DNA of 64,000 nucleotides from Asterella californica (GCA_036924285.1 JAYKYS010000002.1:36936501-37000500); one strand, 5' to 3'; shown: positions 22,177 to 33,299, counted from the first letter of the stretch. A program made the numbers and translations. Notes: a model not told the origin generated them from the letters alone.

Positions 22177-23919
22177 TCATTCTGCTATGTCTGCTCGTTG
22201 GAACCTACGAGCAGCATGGTTTGGCTCCTTGGGTCTCTCTTTGATGATCAAAGGATGTGGTTGACCCAAGCCCCATCGATCCATGACAATGACATTCCCT
22301 TCTTGAACATCTAGCTTTGCCTTGGTCTCTTGTAACCAAGACCATGACAAGATACCCTCCATCGTGTCACCTAAGCTCATAACTAAAAACTCGTGCTTCC
22401 TAGTTACCCCTCCAACAGTAACAGGAACACTCATGAGTTTTTCTGTAACGGTTGTGCTACCTTGCACAAACCTTACCAACAACGGGCTCATGATCTTGGT
22501 TCTAGTCACCCCTAAGGTCCTGACTAGTTTTTCATCCAAGACATTTACGTCTGCTCCAGTATCAATAAGCAAACAACACCGGTGGTTTCCTATTTTCACT
22601 TCAATCCACGGCAGAAAATCTCCATGCTTTACCAAATGCTCACCAGCACATACCTCTGCTTCAGTAGTCGCCTCAACTGGATCTTCAACACTGGTTGTCT
22701 CTTCAGCTGTCAACCCACGAACGTTGCTCGCTGTTGAACGTTGAGGACACTCACGAGCAATATGACCGTCTCGTCCGCATCGAAAATAGATGATCGTCCT
22801 TGAAGGTGTAACACTGCTAGCTCCACTGCTCCTAGCACCTGAAGTCGAAGCTTGGTTGGATCCTGCATTGGATGCATAAGATCCAGTAGGTCGGGTCTGA
22901 GTAGGACCACGAGTAACTCCTTGCTGTTGAGATCCACGAGGAAACCTCCTTCCCGCTGCACCAAATCTTCCACCACCACGTCCTCTACCACCTCTACTCT
23001 GAGAGGACGCTATCTGTCCTTGAGGATTGCGCCAAAATCCTCCACTAGGCTCGCCACCACTTGTTCCACGCTGAAACTTGGAGGGCTGCACGGTGTAATT
23101 ACGTTCCCTAGTGTTCTCTGCTGCTTCCAGAAATGCAAACAAGTCTTGCATGTCCTCGGACTTGTGAAACATAACCCAGCTATCAAACACACTAGCATAG
23201 AAACCCTGCAGACCTTTCTTCAAGTGAAACAGCAAGTCGGTGCGATCCACCATGTGCAAACGAGTAACCAACTCAGAAAATCGCTGGAGGTACTGTCTGA
23301 TACTCCCTGTCTGTCTCAGATGAATGAGCTCCAGCCGAAACTGTGTAGCTTCATCCACCGGTACCAGATGTCTTCTGAGTTCATCCTTCAGCTCCGGCCA
23401 AGTGGACATAGGAGTTGTACCGTTCAAACTCCTCATCCGCTGTTGACCTCCATACCATTCCTTAGCCTCTCCTTCCAGTCTACTAACAGCATAGGTGAAC
23501 CAACTGCGCTCATCGAAATTCTCCAGATAATTCTCCATTTCAGTAATCCATAACTCAAACCTGGAAAAGCTTTTCTCACCGTTGAAGGCTGATGGTGTCG
23601 CTGGTTCAGCCCACTTCACTTTCCGCTTGTGCCCTTCTTTGGCTGAGCTGCCTTCCGCAACATTCTCTTGCACCTTCTGTGATCCATCTTCATTCTTATC
23701 TACTTGAGCAATATCAACTGCTTCTTCGCCTGGTAGTGCTAAATCCTTGACTTGTTCGATTTGCAGTACAAGGACCTCCGCTTCCTTCTCTTGTGTCGCT
23801 TTTGCTTGAGTTAGGTCCGCCTTCAGCATCTTGTTCTCAGCTTCTACTTGCTCAAGTCGGCCTTCCAACTTTCTCAGCAATGCTTTCATCTCGTCCAACT
23901 CGGTCGACACAGCCTCCAT
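22177..23919 (-). CDS. Ty3/gypsy Gag with zinc knuckle and aspartic protease
   Basis: 580-codon frame from ATG at 23919. Residues about 1-60 form a Leu/Glu coiled coil. About 110-270 are the retrotransposon Gag capsid-like domain (ERSWFTYAVSRLEGEAKEWY, LELIHLRQTGSIRQYLQRFSEL). A Gly/Arg-rich linker (about 285-340) follows. A CCHC-type knuckle reads FRCGRDGHIARECPQ near 377; its first cysteine is not in the usual spacing (YFRCGRDGH), leaving Cys-His-Cys clearly visible. The protease active site LLIDTGADVNVLDE is near 453. The frame stops at 22177, shortly after the protease and before any reverse transcriptase. The start is close to the primer binding site (23956), as expected of an LTR element leader. 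Confidence 0.88.
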   Translation of the reverse strand: MEAVSTELDEMKALLRKLEGRLEQVEAENKMLKADLTQAKATQEKEAEVLVLQIEQVKDLALPGEEAVDIAQVDKNEDGSQKVQENVAEGSSAKEGHKRKVKWAEPATPSAFNGEKSFSRFELWITEMENYLENFDERSWFTYAVSRLEGEAKEWYGGQQRMRSLNGTTPMSTWPELKDELRRHLVPVDEATQFRLELIHLRQTGSIRQYLQRFSELVTRLHMVDRTDLLFHLKKGLQGFYASVFDSWVMFHKSEDMQDLFAFLEAAENTRERNYTVQPSKFQRGTSGGEPSGGFWRNPQGQIASSQSRGGRGRGGGRFGAAGRRFPRGSQQQGVTRGPTQTRPTGSYASNAGSNQASTSGARSSGASSVTPSRTIIYFRCGRDGHIARECPQRSTASNVRGLTAEETTSVEDPVEATTEAEVCAGEHLVKHGDFLPWIEVKIGNHRCCLLIDTGADVNVLDEKLVRTLGVTRTKIMSPLLVRFVQGSTTVTEKLMSVPVTVGGVTRKHEFLVMSLGDTMEGILSWSWLQETKAKLDVQEGNVIVMDRWGLGQPHPLIIKERPKEPNHAARRFQRADIAE

Positions 23920-23955
23920 TGTCGATGGTGTTTAGCAAAGACTCAACTTGAGCCT

Positions 23956-23967
23956 GCTCTGATACCA
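23956..23967 (-). other. Primer binding site for initiator methionine tRNA
   Basis: The minus strand reads TGGTATCAGAGC, the usual plant LTR-retrotransposon site complementary to the 3' end of tRNA-iMet. It starts 2 nt after the LTR end at 23970 and lies 37 nt before the gag ATG. Confidence 0.85.
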
Positions 23968-23969
23968 AC

Positions 23970-25218
23970 TGTAACGTTCGACCGCAGATCTCGGAATAGA
24001 TTCCTTTATCTCTAACCAATGAACTGCCGAACGTGAACCTCCCTGGAGAACTGTATATTTTATTTGTGTCTCCAGATCCAGTTCGTTAAACTATCAGCTA
24101 ATGAGCACCGAGGATTTGATAACTGTTGGACGGGTTTCGAATAACCAACTAGTCTTTTGTAGGTCTCTGGTCAATCTTAGGTTGCTAAATACAGGTGGAA
24201 CTATTCTCGACCTGGGTTGCATAAAATTTAGGCAGCGCTTCCGCTACTGGTGATCAAGTCGGAACGCCAGGACCCACAAGGAGCAACCGCCAAGACTAGG
24301 AGACCTAGTAGATGCTAGGAAGTAGGAAGGCAAAGCAATTACACCGAAATGAAGTCAACACGACACCAGATGCGCCCAACTCAGTTTTAGCACACAACTC
24401 AAGCCTACTTATCAGAATGGAGAAAGTCACGGGCTCATATACATTACATGGCATTACTTGCTGACAAGGTCACGCAGCGCTCTTGGACCGGCAATCCTTC
24501 ACTACTCAGCAACTCCAGAACTAAGACTTCACCAGAGAACCTAATTTCACTCTGAACGCCCTGATTTCTGTTACTCAACAGATCAGACCCCAAGTCAGCT
24601 CCCCTAATCAACACCCCAAGTCTGCTCTCAAGGTCCCTCTTCAAATCTGCTCTCCAAGGAGCTTGATGTGCATCAGTTCTAGCTCCTGATTTCTGACCTC
24701 AAAGGCAATGTATACTACACTGAAAATACAGTCTCCTCCTTCACCACCAAGAGCTCTCTCTCCAAAACTGAAAAAAACTGAGAATGGCCTCCTTTAGGGT
24801 TCACGACACTCTTTTATCTAGTCTCTTGAGCCTGCCTTGTGCCATGCAGCTGCCACTTTTGATTAATCACTGCCCGAATGCCATCTGGTTTGGGGAAAAA
24901 GTAAAAGGTGTTACAATCGCCCCAACCAGCAAAACGCAGTTCTTCCACTGAACTGCGGTATCTACAATACCACATTAGAAACAACACTTCCTCAAATCCA
25001 GAGGAACAGTACCCCATCCAGGGTAAGATTAAGCCCTTTCTCAAGGCTATGCTCCATTACCGAGCATCCGTTGAAGCTTTCGGGTGAGACAGAACCCTAG
25101 CTTCCAGGTGGTGAACTCGTCAGTTTCTTTTTATCCACCTCCTTACTATGATACACCATAGTAGCATCAGCCTAAACCTGATTGACATCCGACAGTCATA
25201 AGAAGTCAGCAGACCACA
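23970..25218 (-). repeat. Single internal LTR of the Ty3/gypsy remnant
   Basis: Bounded on the minus strand by TGTGGTCTGC at 25218 and CGAACGTTACA at 23970, giving TG...CA ends and about 1.25 kb. The left boundary is next to a purine-rich AAAGGTGGAGT, the right next to the tRNA-iMet site. These limits come from structural signals because there is no second LTR in the window to align with. It contains no long frame. Confidence 0.7.
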
Positions 25219-25229
25219 ACTCCACCTTT
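25219..25229 (-). other. Polypurine-like tract
   Basis: The minus strand reads AAAGGTGGAGT directly before the proposed LTR start. Its position is right for the plus-strand primer, though it is interrupted by single T residues. Confidence 0.5.
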
Positions 25230-25316
25230 AGACGAGCAGATTGGCCAGATCTACTCGGTTCCAGTGTCCTTGAAAGGCCCTTTGCATGACTCTTCTGACT
25301 CGATTCAATCCACCGC

Positions 25317-26678
25317 TTAGCTGGAAGAAACCACTGCAGATTGTCGTCTCACAAAATATCTACGCAGTGGTTCTTGAAACTTGTACAATGCTAGATCATC
25401 TAGGTACTCCCAAGCTTCACTTACCAATCTCGGAACTCTACCTGTCCAACGACATAGGTATTGAGTAACGGGTTCTCCAGCTCCATCTGGATTCGGTGAT
25501 GCTCGATGATCTACTATCTCAATCAACTCAAGATCATCAGCTCTTGGTAATGCTTCTAACACTGGATGCCATTTCTGATATCTTCCTGGCAACGACTCTA
25601 GTTCCTCACGAAACATCTTTAAGTTAGAAACATGAATGATGGGGTGATAGTACTTCATACTAGCTGGAAAACGTAACTTATAGGTCACAGGACCTAATTT
25701 TTTCTCGATCAGGAACGGTCCTGCCCACTTTGGAAGAAGCTTCTTGGCTAAATCCACCCCTGCTGGGATCCTGAAGTTCTTGGTTCTCAACCAGACTCTC
25801 TGTCCTTCTTCGAATTGTAAATCTTGTCTACCATGGTTTGCATACTTAGCATACCGTTGTTGTGCCTTCTCCATGTGTTTCTTGGCTTCTTGAAACACAG
25901 TACCCTGAACGCGTATGAAAGTCTCTAGATCTGGAGGATCCTGGTTCGACCTTCCTGTGTTTTCATGCCCCTTGGTAGCTAAAGCTATAGGAGTCCAAGG
26001 TGCATGAGAGCCCCGATATACCACTTCAAATGGTTTAAATCCTGTACTCGAGTGCTTGGTGTTGTTATATGTAAACTCTACCAAGTCCAAGTGCTCGCTC
26101 CAGTCACTCTGATCTCGCATGATATAGTTTCTCAACCCTTGTTCTACTATCTGGATCGTCCTTTCCGTCTGACCATCAGTTTCAGGATGATAAGAGGAAC
26201 TGAACTTGAGGGTAGTTCCGAGCCTTCGAAACAAACCCTTCCAAAAATCAGCTACAAACCTCCTATCCAGATCTGAAACAATGTCTTTAGGCATCCCATG
26301 ATACTTAAAAACATATCGTATAAACAGTTCAGCGGCACCTCTTGACGTCACTGCTTCCCTACAAGGGATGAGGTGAGCTTGCTTACTGAAACGATCTATA
26401 ACAGCTAACAAAGCATCAAAACCTCCTGATTCGGGTAAACCTGTGCATAAGTCCATACTTATGCTCTCCCAAGGCCCATCAGGTATTGGCAATGGCCTCA
26501 GCAACCCTGCAGGTCTCCTCCGCTCAGTTCGTTGTTGCTGACATGTCAAGCAAGTCTGCACGTACTTGATTACATCCTCCATCATGGACGGCCAATAGAA
26601 CTGCTCTTTAACTCGTTGCAATGTTCTATTTTGTCCTCCATGTCCAGCCAGTTCACAATCATGACATTCTTGCATCAT
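25317..26678 (-). CDS. Ty3/gypsy integrase with chromodomain (5'-truncated pol fragment)
   Basis: 453 codons open from 26678, already inside the HHCC zinc domain (CHDCELAGHGG ... CLTCQQQR). The catalytic core has SISMDLCTG (first Asp), IVSDLDRRFVADFW (second Asp) and PETDGQTERTIQ (Glu), so the DDE triad is intact. The C-terminal part has the GPFLIEKKLGPVTYKL module, PIIHVSNLK and a chromodomain-like QYLCRWTG...SEAWEYLDDL, which places it among chromoviruses. RNase H and reverse transcriptase, which should precede it, are absent; the frame breaks at about 26681 against unrelated DNA. TAA at 25317 is followed within 100 nt by the polypurine-like tract and LTR. Confidence 0.88.
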   Translation of the reverse strand: MMQECHDCELAGHGGQNRTLQRVKEQFYWPSMMEDVIKYVQTCLTCQQQRTERRRPAGLLRPLPIPDGPWESISMDLCTGLPESGGFDALLAVIDRFSKQAHLIPCREAVTSRGAAELFIRYVFKYHGMPKDIVSDLDRRFVADFWKGLFRRLGTTLKFSSSYHPETDGQTERTIQIVEQGLRNYIMRDQSDWSEHLDLVEFTYNNTKHSSTGFKPFEVVYRGSHAPWTPIALATKGHENTGRSNQDPPDLETFIRVQGTVFQEAKKHMEKAQQRYAKYANHGRQDLQFEEGQRVWLRTKNFRIPAGVDLAKKLLPKWAGPFLIEKKLGPVTYKLRFPASMKYYHPIIHVSNLKMFREELESLPGRYQKWHPVLEALPRADDLELIEIVDHRASPNPDGAGEPVTQYLCRWTGRVPRLVSEAWEYLDDLALYKFQEPLRRYFVRRQSAVVSSS

Positions 26679-26681
26679 ATT

Positions 26682-28426
26682 ATGTAAACATTGTGTTCTT
26701 TACACGGGTCATCGGGACGAGAATTCCTAGTGCGTTCGATCTACAATGAAACAGATACATGTTACATTCATGGCGACGTGCATTCCATTTCCATGTTCTG
26801 TTGCAGCTCTTTTCGAATATTTATCAGGGGTAATTTACGAAGCCATCGTTACGTTATCATCATCGCTAAACAATTACATGGAGTTTTAAATTAGCTTAAA
26901 GGCCCTGCATTAATTCATACTTAGCGTTGAAGGGGTCGGAATAAGAAATCAGGAGCCCTCGCAACATTAAACCATCATTACATCAACGTTGGAGGAAACC
27001 ATCGGGATATTAAGCATCGAGAAAGCAGGTGACGAGGTGTGGCGTGAATCTCCTTGCTGGATCAGATAGTAGAAGGCTGCATAGTCTTCAATAGATAGTT
27101 CTCTTGTAGGCAGCAATTTTCAGTTGTGTTGTCTTCCCCATTCTTCTTCGTGATCGTGATCACAACTATCTCGGGTGCTCAGAGACAGAATGCATTCCGG
27201 TCCATCACGTAGGTACGATCATGAAAATGTCCTTTCATCTCCAGTGAATCTATTTGATCTTGAACAGAAATGTTCTAAACTGCTTACGGATCTGCCTTAG
27301 AACGAACTAACCATAACATACGAATGAGAACAAAAAGGACATGCTCTAACATTCCTCCAGCACAAGATAAGAATAGTACTAATACTACTATAGAAGATAA
27401 AAACAAAGAAATCAGACACTAGATAGTCACAGATCGTGGACATACTATATAAAATATAATGTTTGTAAATGAAAGTATTAAACCAACAGGTGATAAACTT
27501 ATGAGTTTCGGACCTCCTAAAATTAACCGGGAAAAGAATTGAGTTAATACTTTGTGTAGTTTAATACACCTTGTCTTTTCATAACCAGCTCTTTTCTGGT
27601 ACAGGTCAAGTCAACGTTGGACTTCCCGTCTCCGCTTCGAGTGTCATGTACATGGGAACGTTCAGCGAGATGAGCCTCCAAAACAGTCCACAGAAGGACC
27701 ACCCGTTAATGATCTTCGTGTTGCTCGTATGATGCGCCTTGGGTTTAGTTGCGTTTGTATCTCAGAGGACTGGGAATCCTTATCATGACTTCCAATATGT
27801 GCCACTGTCCTTGTTCCAAGCTTCCCCGGAAGCAACCATTGGACTTCGTTTGCATGGGGAACTGAAAGTCCACCTTGCAGTTATGTCACACAACAAAACG
27901 ATGAAAGACTTTCGGGATATGTTGGAACGAGCTTGGGAAGCAAAGACTGAGTTTCATGTCAAAAGACGAAATAGATCGCAGTGCATAATAGAAACTGGAA
28001 GCACTAATATCAAGTAAGTAATCAGTCTAGTACATGGGCACATGAAGAACTCCTCGGGCTCCACAGCGAAGAGAACAGGCTTCAAAGCAACCAAAGCCTG
28101 ACATCAGCAACATAATATATAGAGTATAGTAGCCTAATAAACCTGTTGTCTAAAGCCCATTCGAGATTCGAACTCAAATGGACCATAGTGGTCTAGACCG
28201 TCCAGGCTATCTGCAAAAAAACTGAAGTAATTGAAATGGAAAGAAACAATGAAACTGAGTCAACTGAAGCATGTGAGAAACAAACAAACTGAATCTCTAA
28301 GACTAACACTTTTGAATGTTATCGCAGATATAGTGATGGGTCTGTTGACTGCCAAGTAGGTTGCTGTCGTCCTGATCGAAGACGTAGTACACAGTCTCTC
28401 ACTTTGTGCTCAAACACAAAAAATGC
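26682..28426. other. Between two mobile elements; no certain gene
   Basis: A 92-codon frame at 27739-28017 lacks an ATG at its start and ends at AAGTAAGT, a good splice donor. It could be an exon of an unrecognised or broken gene or chance. No domain was identified and nothing around it supports a gene. Confidence 0.25.
28147..28201 (-). other. tRNA-like fragment with B-box
   Basis: The minus strand carries GAGTTCGAATCTC, a good T-arm/B-box with pairing flanks, followed by ATGGGCT. That segment could pair with AGCC at the start of the fragment. A GACCACTATGGTC hairpin sits where an anticodon arm would be. The total is about 55 nt, too short for a standard tRNA, and no full D arm is visible. 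Probably a tRNA-derived or degenerate sequence. Confidence 0.25.
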
Positions 28427-30832
28427 TCAATCCATTTCTTTTAGAAATAAAACATTATCTCCTTCAATTTCCAAAAGGTCTTTCACTTGACCAGCTGTGG
28501 TATTAAACAGACGCTCAAATGCCTCCCTCGTTGGAACATTTGCAAACCGTTGGATATCTTCTTCAGATCCAGGATCGTCCTTAGAGAGGTCTGGAGCATC
28601 ATCTTGCATAAAAGACACAGATGTTTGATCTGCAGTGAGCACGTTTGCATGTTCAATATTTGGTACCTGCACATTCTGCATCCATGGATTAAGGGCCCAC
28701 AGTATTACCTCTCGTTCAAAGAATGGACTGTCACTATCAAAACAATATAAAGGAAAAGTGCACCTTCGATAAGTCAACTGGAACCGAGGGAGTGATGCAG
28801 ATTTCTGCCCATAAGCTCTTACTAGATGCTTGCATAAGAGATACGGAGAGTTCAAAAACTGTGGACATGAACAAGTCCACTTGTGAATGTCAGTATGATG
28901 CACGACAGTACTCGAAGACGACATATCACCTAGCTTACGCCAGGTTACTCAAAATGTCTCCCACCATGATGGATATGTTCGTCCATTAAGGATCTGCTGC
29001 AAATTGGCTAACATGTCACCCACCAAACTCTCCGCAATGATCATAGTGAGACGGTCCAAACGAGGCATATTCAAAACATATTTGTAGTCATGTTTTAATT
29101 TCCTCCAATGACTTTCCACAATGTTAGTCTGAGCTTGTGGTTTTGAAGCTCGACTAAACAGGTCCCACTTAGCAAGACTATACCATTCTTTCCACAAGTA
29201 CCCCCACAACAGCGGCAAATTTTGCATCTTGCAGAAGTCATACATCTCACGTACTGTCTCTGGAGTGTAGAGCTTCTGAAGATTCAAACTCCCATATGGA
29301 GTTTGGAATAAGGATGTGCATGTTGTAATGCCGAGTGAACAAGCTTAGAACATCTTTCCTAACTGTGTTAGAAGGTGAGCGTTGCGAACTCTGTGTAGAA
29401 CTTGAACTCCACGCAGGATCGATGAAAGAAAAGATGTTAGCAGCCTTGATCATCGAGTAAGAACTCGAGGTTCTATCCAAAGTCATGCTTTTGACCTCAA
29501 CCACAGCTTGTGCATGTTTCATACACAACTGGATGTACATGGGAATAAATGATGCACGTAATGCACTAATTTGACCACTGTCCTTGTCAGTGAGTGCAAA
29601 CACAGGCTTTAAGCCTCTATTTCGAAGCATAGTGAACCACTGTGTCAGCACGCTTTCCACACCTGTGCTCTTCTTACCTTCGCCCACCCGGAGATAAAAC
29701 AGATATGACAAAGATACGCCGAAGTCTCAGAAGTTGGCAGCCATAACGAACAGTTCAAAGCGCATTGAATTCGTCTTAAAAGTAGAATCTACTATTATTT
29801 CACGAACTGAACTTACCTGATCCCAGAACGGGATACAGAAGCCGAAAGATATGTATGTATCTGTATGTTCGTACAACACTTGGAAAAACCTCTTACAAGT
29901 GAAAGTAGAGCTCTTGATCAATAAGGAGACAGATCTGACTTGATCATCTATGTCTCTTAAATATTGTCTGGACTGAATCTCACTTATCCAGAAGTTAACT
30001 TGCGCTCTAGTGATGATCAAAGGACTGATGATATCTCTATCGCAAAACATCCTATATACCTCAGGCTTTCTGATGTTCAAGTTGACTATCCCTTCTAAAA
30101 AAGTAATAGCTTCAATTGGAAAGACATTCTGTTTATACGTAGGTTTCTCATGCACTAACAAACGTTGACAAGTAATCATCATGACTTTCTGCTCTATGTC
30201 TAAAGTGATACGGACTGTCCCTCCACATTCAAACTTATCAATCTTACGTCTCTTTTCTTGCGCTCTTTGTGAACCTGCTGCTACAGGCTGCCGTTTGTAA
30301 GTGATCTTATCGCATCGTGATGCACACCAACACGTAGTTTTGAACAAAGAGGTATGCTTCATGGACACGTGTGGATTCCTAATATCCCAGTAATACCCGT
30401 TGGCTACTTCTAAATCTGGAATCACATACTACTTCAGCCAACAAGATAGAGCAAAAGACACATTCTCTTGGTTCCAAGTCGTGAACTCTCCTGTCATGGA
30501 ATCGTCTGTTAGACGAACTGTCAATCGGAAAAGATTATACTATCTTCAATCTCTTCAACGAGAAAAAGCTCTTTCATTACGTCGAGAAATTCTGCTATCT
30601 CACACTCAACTGACACAAGAAAACTAGCATCTTCATCGTCGTGCGAATCTACTGAACACCCAGTCCCACTCGTGGTTTTACTGTAACAATCGTTACAGGT
30701 TTTGAATACACACAAGTCTAATGAGTTGTGTGCTTTACGAACATGAATAAACGCGGCTAAAGGTAAATCTTTGGTACATCTCCAACAGTTCTGGCTCTCC
30801 ATTGGCATTACCGGTGAACTCATTTCCAACAC
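28427..30832 (-). pseudogene. Mutator-like (MULE) transposase with SWIM zinc finger, broken
   Basis: Fragments read in order on the minus strand. The N-terminus (30832-30521) has a CWRC...CNDC zinc-binding pattern. Next (30425-29727) comes the MULE core with IIVDSTFKTNSMRFELFV (first Asp). The segment 29711-29247 has FALTDKDSGQISALR (second Asp), and 29287-28949 has WGYLWKEWY and IVESHWRKLKHDY (probable Glu). The C-terminus (28924-28427) has a SWIM finger, CSCPQF...CKHL. Breaks: TGA at 29724-29726 (same frame resumes directly), a frameshift near 29270, and TGA at 28949-28951 with the same frame resuming. The joint between the first two fragments was not resolved. The family layout is complete, so this is a formerly full element. 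From memory its closest-looking relatives include elements common in fungal genomes; this was not checked. Confidence 0.75.
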
Positions 30833-30901
30833 GAGTCCCGATTATGTGGTTCGGTTCATACAGATAGCAACCGTCTAGACATGACCAAAGACATTCGCAG
30901 T

Positions 30902-31057
30902 TGCATCAAAAAGAATTCACTCAAGCACTAAGGTTATTCATTCATGCACAACGGCAAGAGCAATAAAAGATAACAAACGTCTAGTCGCATCAAAAGCAAT
31001 GGCATCAGCACTCAAGCACTAAGGCTACTCATTCATGCACAACGGCAAGAGCAATCA
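30902..31057. repeat. Two-copy direct repeat next to the MULE relic
   Basis: Both copies contain actcaagcactaagg, attcatgcacaacggcaa and gagcaat. They start near 30916 and 31010, with gcatcaaaa before each. Immediately upstream of the transposase N-terminus, so it may be sub-terminal repeat of that element. Confidence 0.65.
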
Positions 31058-31439
31058 AAACCTTAGACAGAAAAAATCAGTGTCATAGATTTCGCAGCAT
31101 TATTAAAAGCATCATCTGGAACTAAATGTAATCAGAGAAAATCTGGATCATGTCGTTGACATGACCACGGCAAACTCTATCGCTTCAATTTGCAGACCAC
31201 AATCGCTAACTCCAGCGAAAGAGTTGTTCGCATCTTCGATGTCACCGGTTTCAACGTTGTGCTTCTACTCATCGACAACTGCTATTCGCAAGCCGCACGA
31301 TGAGAAAGACTCTCCACAATATTCACATGTCATTCATGCGACTGAACACTGCACACTGAACCATCTTCAACGCGCGAATGTCTTGCCGTTCGCACAAGAC
31401 TGCTCTGTAAATATGTCCGGTCTTCCTTCATGCAGAGAA

Positions 31440-31620
31440 CACAGTGCAACTCGGTAATCAACTCCTCGGTACTACACGTTGTGGATTGTAACATGCACAC
31501 ACAAAGCGCGACTCGATAATCAACTCTTCGGTACTACACAGTTCTGGATTGTAACGTGCAATGTTATGTAACGTGTAACGCACACACATCGCGCACAAGA
31601 CTCCTCAGTAATCAACTACT
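31440..31620. repeat. Degenerate tandem repeat, about 70-bp unit
   Basis: Three diverged units share (g)ataatcaactcytcggtactacac followed by ggattgtaacrtgca and acacacaaagcgc/acacacatcgcgc (starts near 31452, 31520 and 31607). No frame is supported. Confidence 0.55.
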
Positions 31621-32880
31621 CTCCTCGGTTACTCTTGCTGCAGGTCGAGTAACAATAACTAGGAAGCATTTAGACGTCAGCCCTGTCAGTACCGCAGTCC
31701 ATCCTTCCAGTCCACCCTTCCAGTACGGCAGTCCACCTTGCCCCTGCCCACCGCAGTCCACCATGTTTTAAACGGTGTGGTTCCGTTTGCCAACTGGCAA
31801 AACTGGACTGTGATTCGTGACCAATTCACTTAAATTCCTACTTATAATGCCTTAATCATCACACGAGCGAGGCTGCAGTTTATGGACTCGAGTTTATGTG
31901 ACATCGCTGCAGGCTTCAATTGCGGGGTTATGCATTATGATTTATATTATTTTAAAATTTAAATAAATAAAACTTTTTTTACAGGAATTTACAACCTATG
32001 ATTAGTTTTCCATTTAAAATATCTCTAGGAAAAACTACTGGAGATGTGGACTAGATTATATTTTCATATGTATATTAGATGAAATTTATGATTTAAATAT
32101 TGATACTTTTATGAAAATAAATAATACTATTGAAATATAAAGTTTATCATTAATAATTAATTGTGAAGCGAATCATATAGTGTAAAAACTACGGAGAGTT
32201 CATTATTCAACTGATTATTCATTATTTGGTATTCATAGGTAAATACTATCAGCAAAAGTATTTAGGTATAATATTTTTTTTTTATTCCCAGATAATCTAT
32301 TTGCAGAATGAAGTACTCCAGTTATCAAGTATATTTACAGGGGCATCTAGTCTTTGAACCAAAGGACCTCTCTTTATAAATTCTTTGTTCTCAGACATTC
32401 CACGCATAATGCAGTTTTCTGGCTATCATACATATTTACAGAAGCACCTAGTCTTTGAACTGAAAGTTTTCTCTTTATAAAACGACAAGGATGTAACACC
32501 TTGCCTTTCGACTTTTGTCCTTTTTTTTCTTCATCAAAATACATGGTTAACTATATAAATACATAGCGAAAAATAAAAAGATAAAAACCTCCTCTCAGTG
32601 CTCTCCTCTGTGCACCTGACCTGATGGCGCAGGTAGCTCCCCACTGAAAGAAAAGATTTATTAGACCAACGGTTATTAGAGAATAGGCTGGAGTGGGATT
32701 CACTTTGTTCTATTTTATTTTTAGCTGAATGTAAGATATGATTAGGACTCTTGAGATCACTTAATGGCCAAAATGATGACACGATTACATCGAAAAGAGT
32801 AGGCCACGTTTAGTCTCCCTTTTCCCTTTTTTTCTGAAGTCCATGCACTCCACTTTGTATTGTATGTGAACTTTGAGTGC
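31621..32880. other. AT-rich intergenic DNA with a small tandem duplication
   Basis: Mostly AT-rich, no gene seen. Two copies of a segment with atatttacagrrgca(t/c)ctagtctttgaac and ctctttataaa lie near 32326-32385 and 32420-32480, about 91 bp apart. Confidence 0.45.
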
Positions 32881-33100
32881 GTTTTTTCACTCTTGTGGGT
32901 AACGTGGTTCTTGATACAGTAGCTCGAACCTTGTTAATTTGTATTTCTTCTTCCTCATGACAGACCTGAGGAAGGTAGATGACGTGGCAGGCCTCAGCCG
33001 ATGATGTGGGATCGAACCTGGGTTGTGCTCCCAACCCGACCCACCATGCAAAACCCTGAAGCGGCAGTGGATCTCGGAGCGGGGGCGCACCCCTCCCTCT
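32881..33100 (-). repeat. Possible tRNA-derived SINE head with perfect B-box
   Basis: The minus strand has GGTTCGATCCC (33018-33008), an exact RNA polymerase III B-box. GC-rich sequence precedes it, with a weak A-box-like TGGTGGGTCGGG about 30 nt upstream. The sense sequence then runs into a purine-rich, A-rich stretch (GAGGAAGAAGAAATACAAAT). A 153-codon frame across it is not supported as a gene. No target duplication was identified. Confidence 0.35.
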
Positions 33101-33299
33101 CTTACTCACTCCGGTGGGCCTCCCTCCATGTACAGTAGAGCTGGAGGGAAGGACGGGGACGGGAGCGCAGAATGAGATGGTGCGTGCTTGAGCCTTGATG
33201 TTGTAGTAGCAGTGCGTGTGTGCATACGTGCGTGCGGGAAAGCACGGCCACGGCTCGTTCGTATGATTCATGACAAGGTAGAAGCGCGAGGTTTGTCGT

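Larger units (their letters stand above)
22177..26681 (-). mobile_element. Ty3/gypsy chromovirus remnant in permuted order (integrase, LTR, PBS, gag-protease)
   Basis: All parts read on the minus strand. In sense order there is an integrase-chromodomain frame (26678-25317), a polypurine-like tract (25219-25229), one LTR (25218-23970), a tRNA-iMet primer site (23967-23956) and a gag-protease frame (23919-22177). Reverse transcriptase and RNase H are missing at both outer ends. A complete element would read LTR-gag-protease-RT-RNaseH-integrase-LTR, so this is either two tandem elements sharing an LTR and truncated on both sides, or a one-LTR circle opened inside pol. Long open frames imply a fairly recent origin. 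Confidence 0.8.

Noticed and set aside
22852..23553. Plus-strand frame of 233 codons inside the Ty3 gag region
   Set aside because: It overlaps the well-supported gag-protease frame on the other strand and is compositionally biased by it.
32810..33271. Minus-strand frame of 153 codons
   Set aside because: It crosses a B-box-containing repeat and has no recognisable domain; it is better explained as repeat sequence upstream of the NT-C2 gene.
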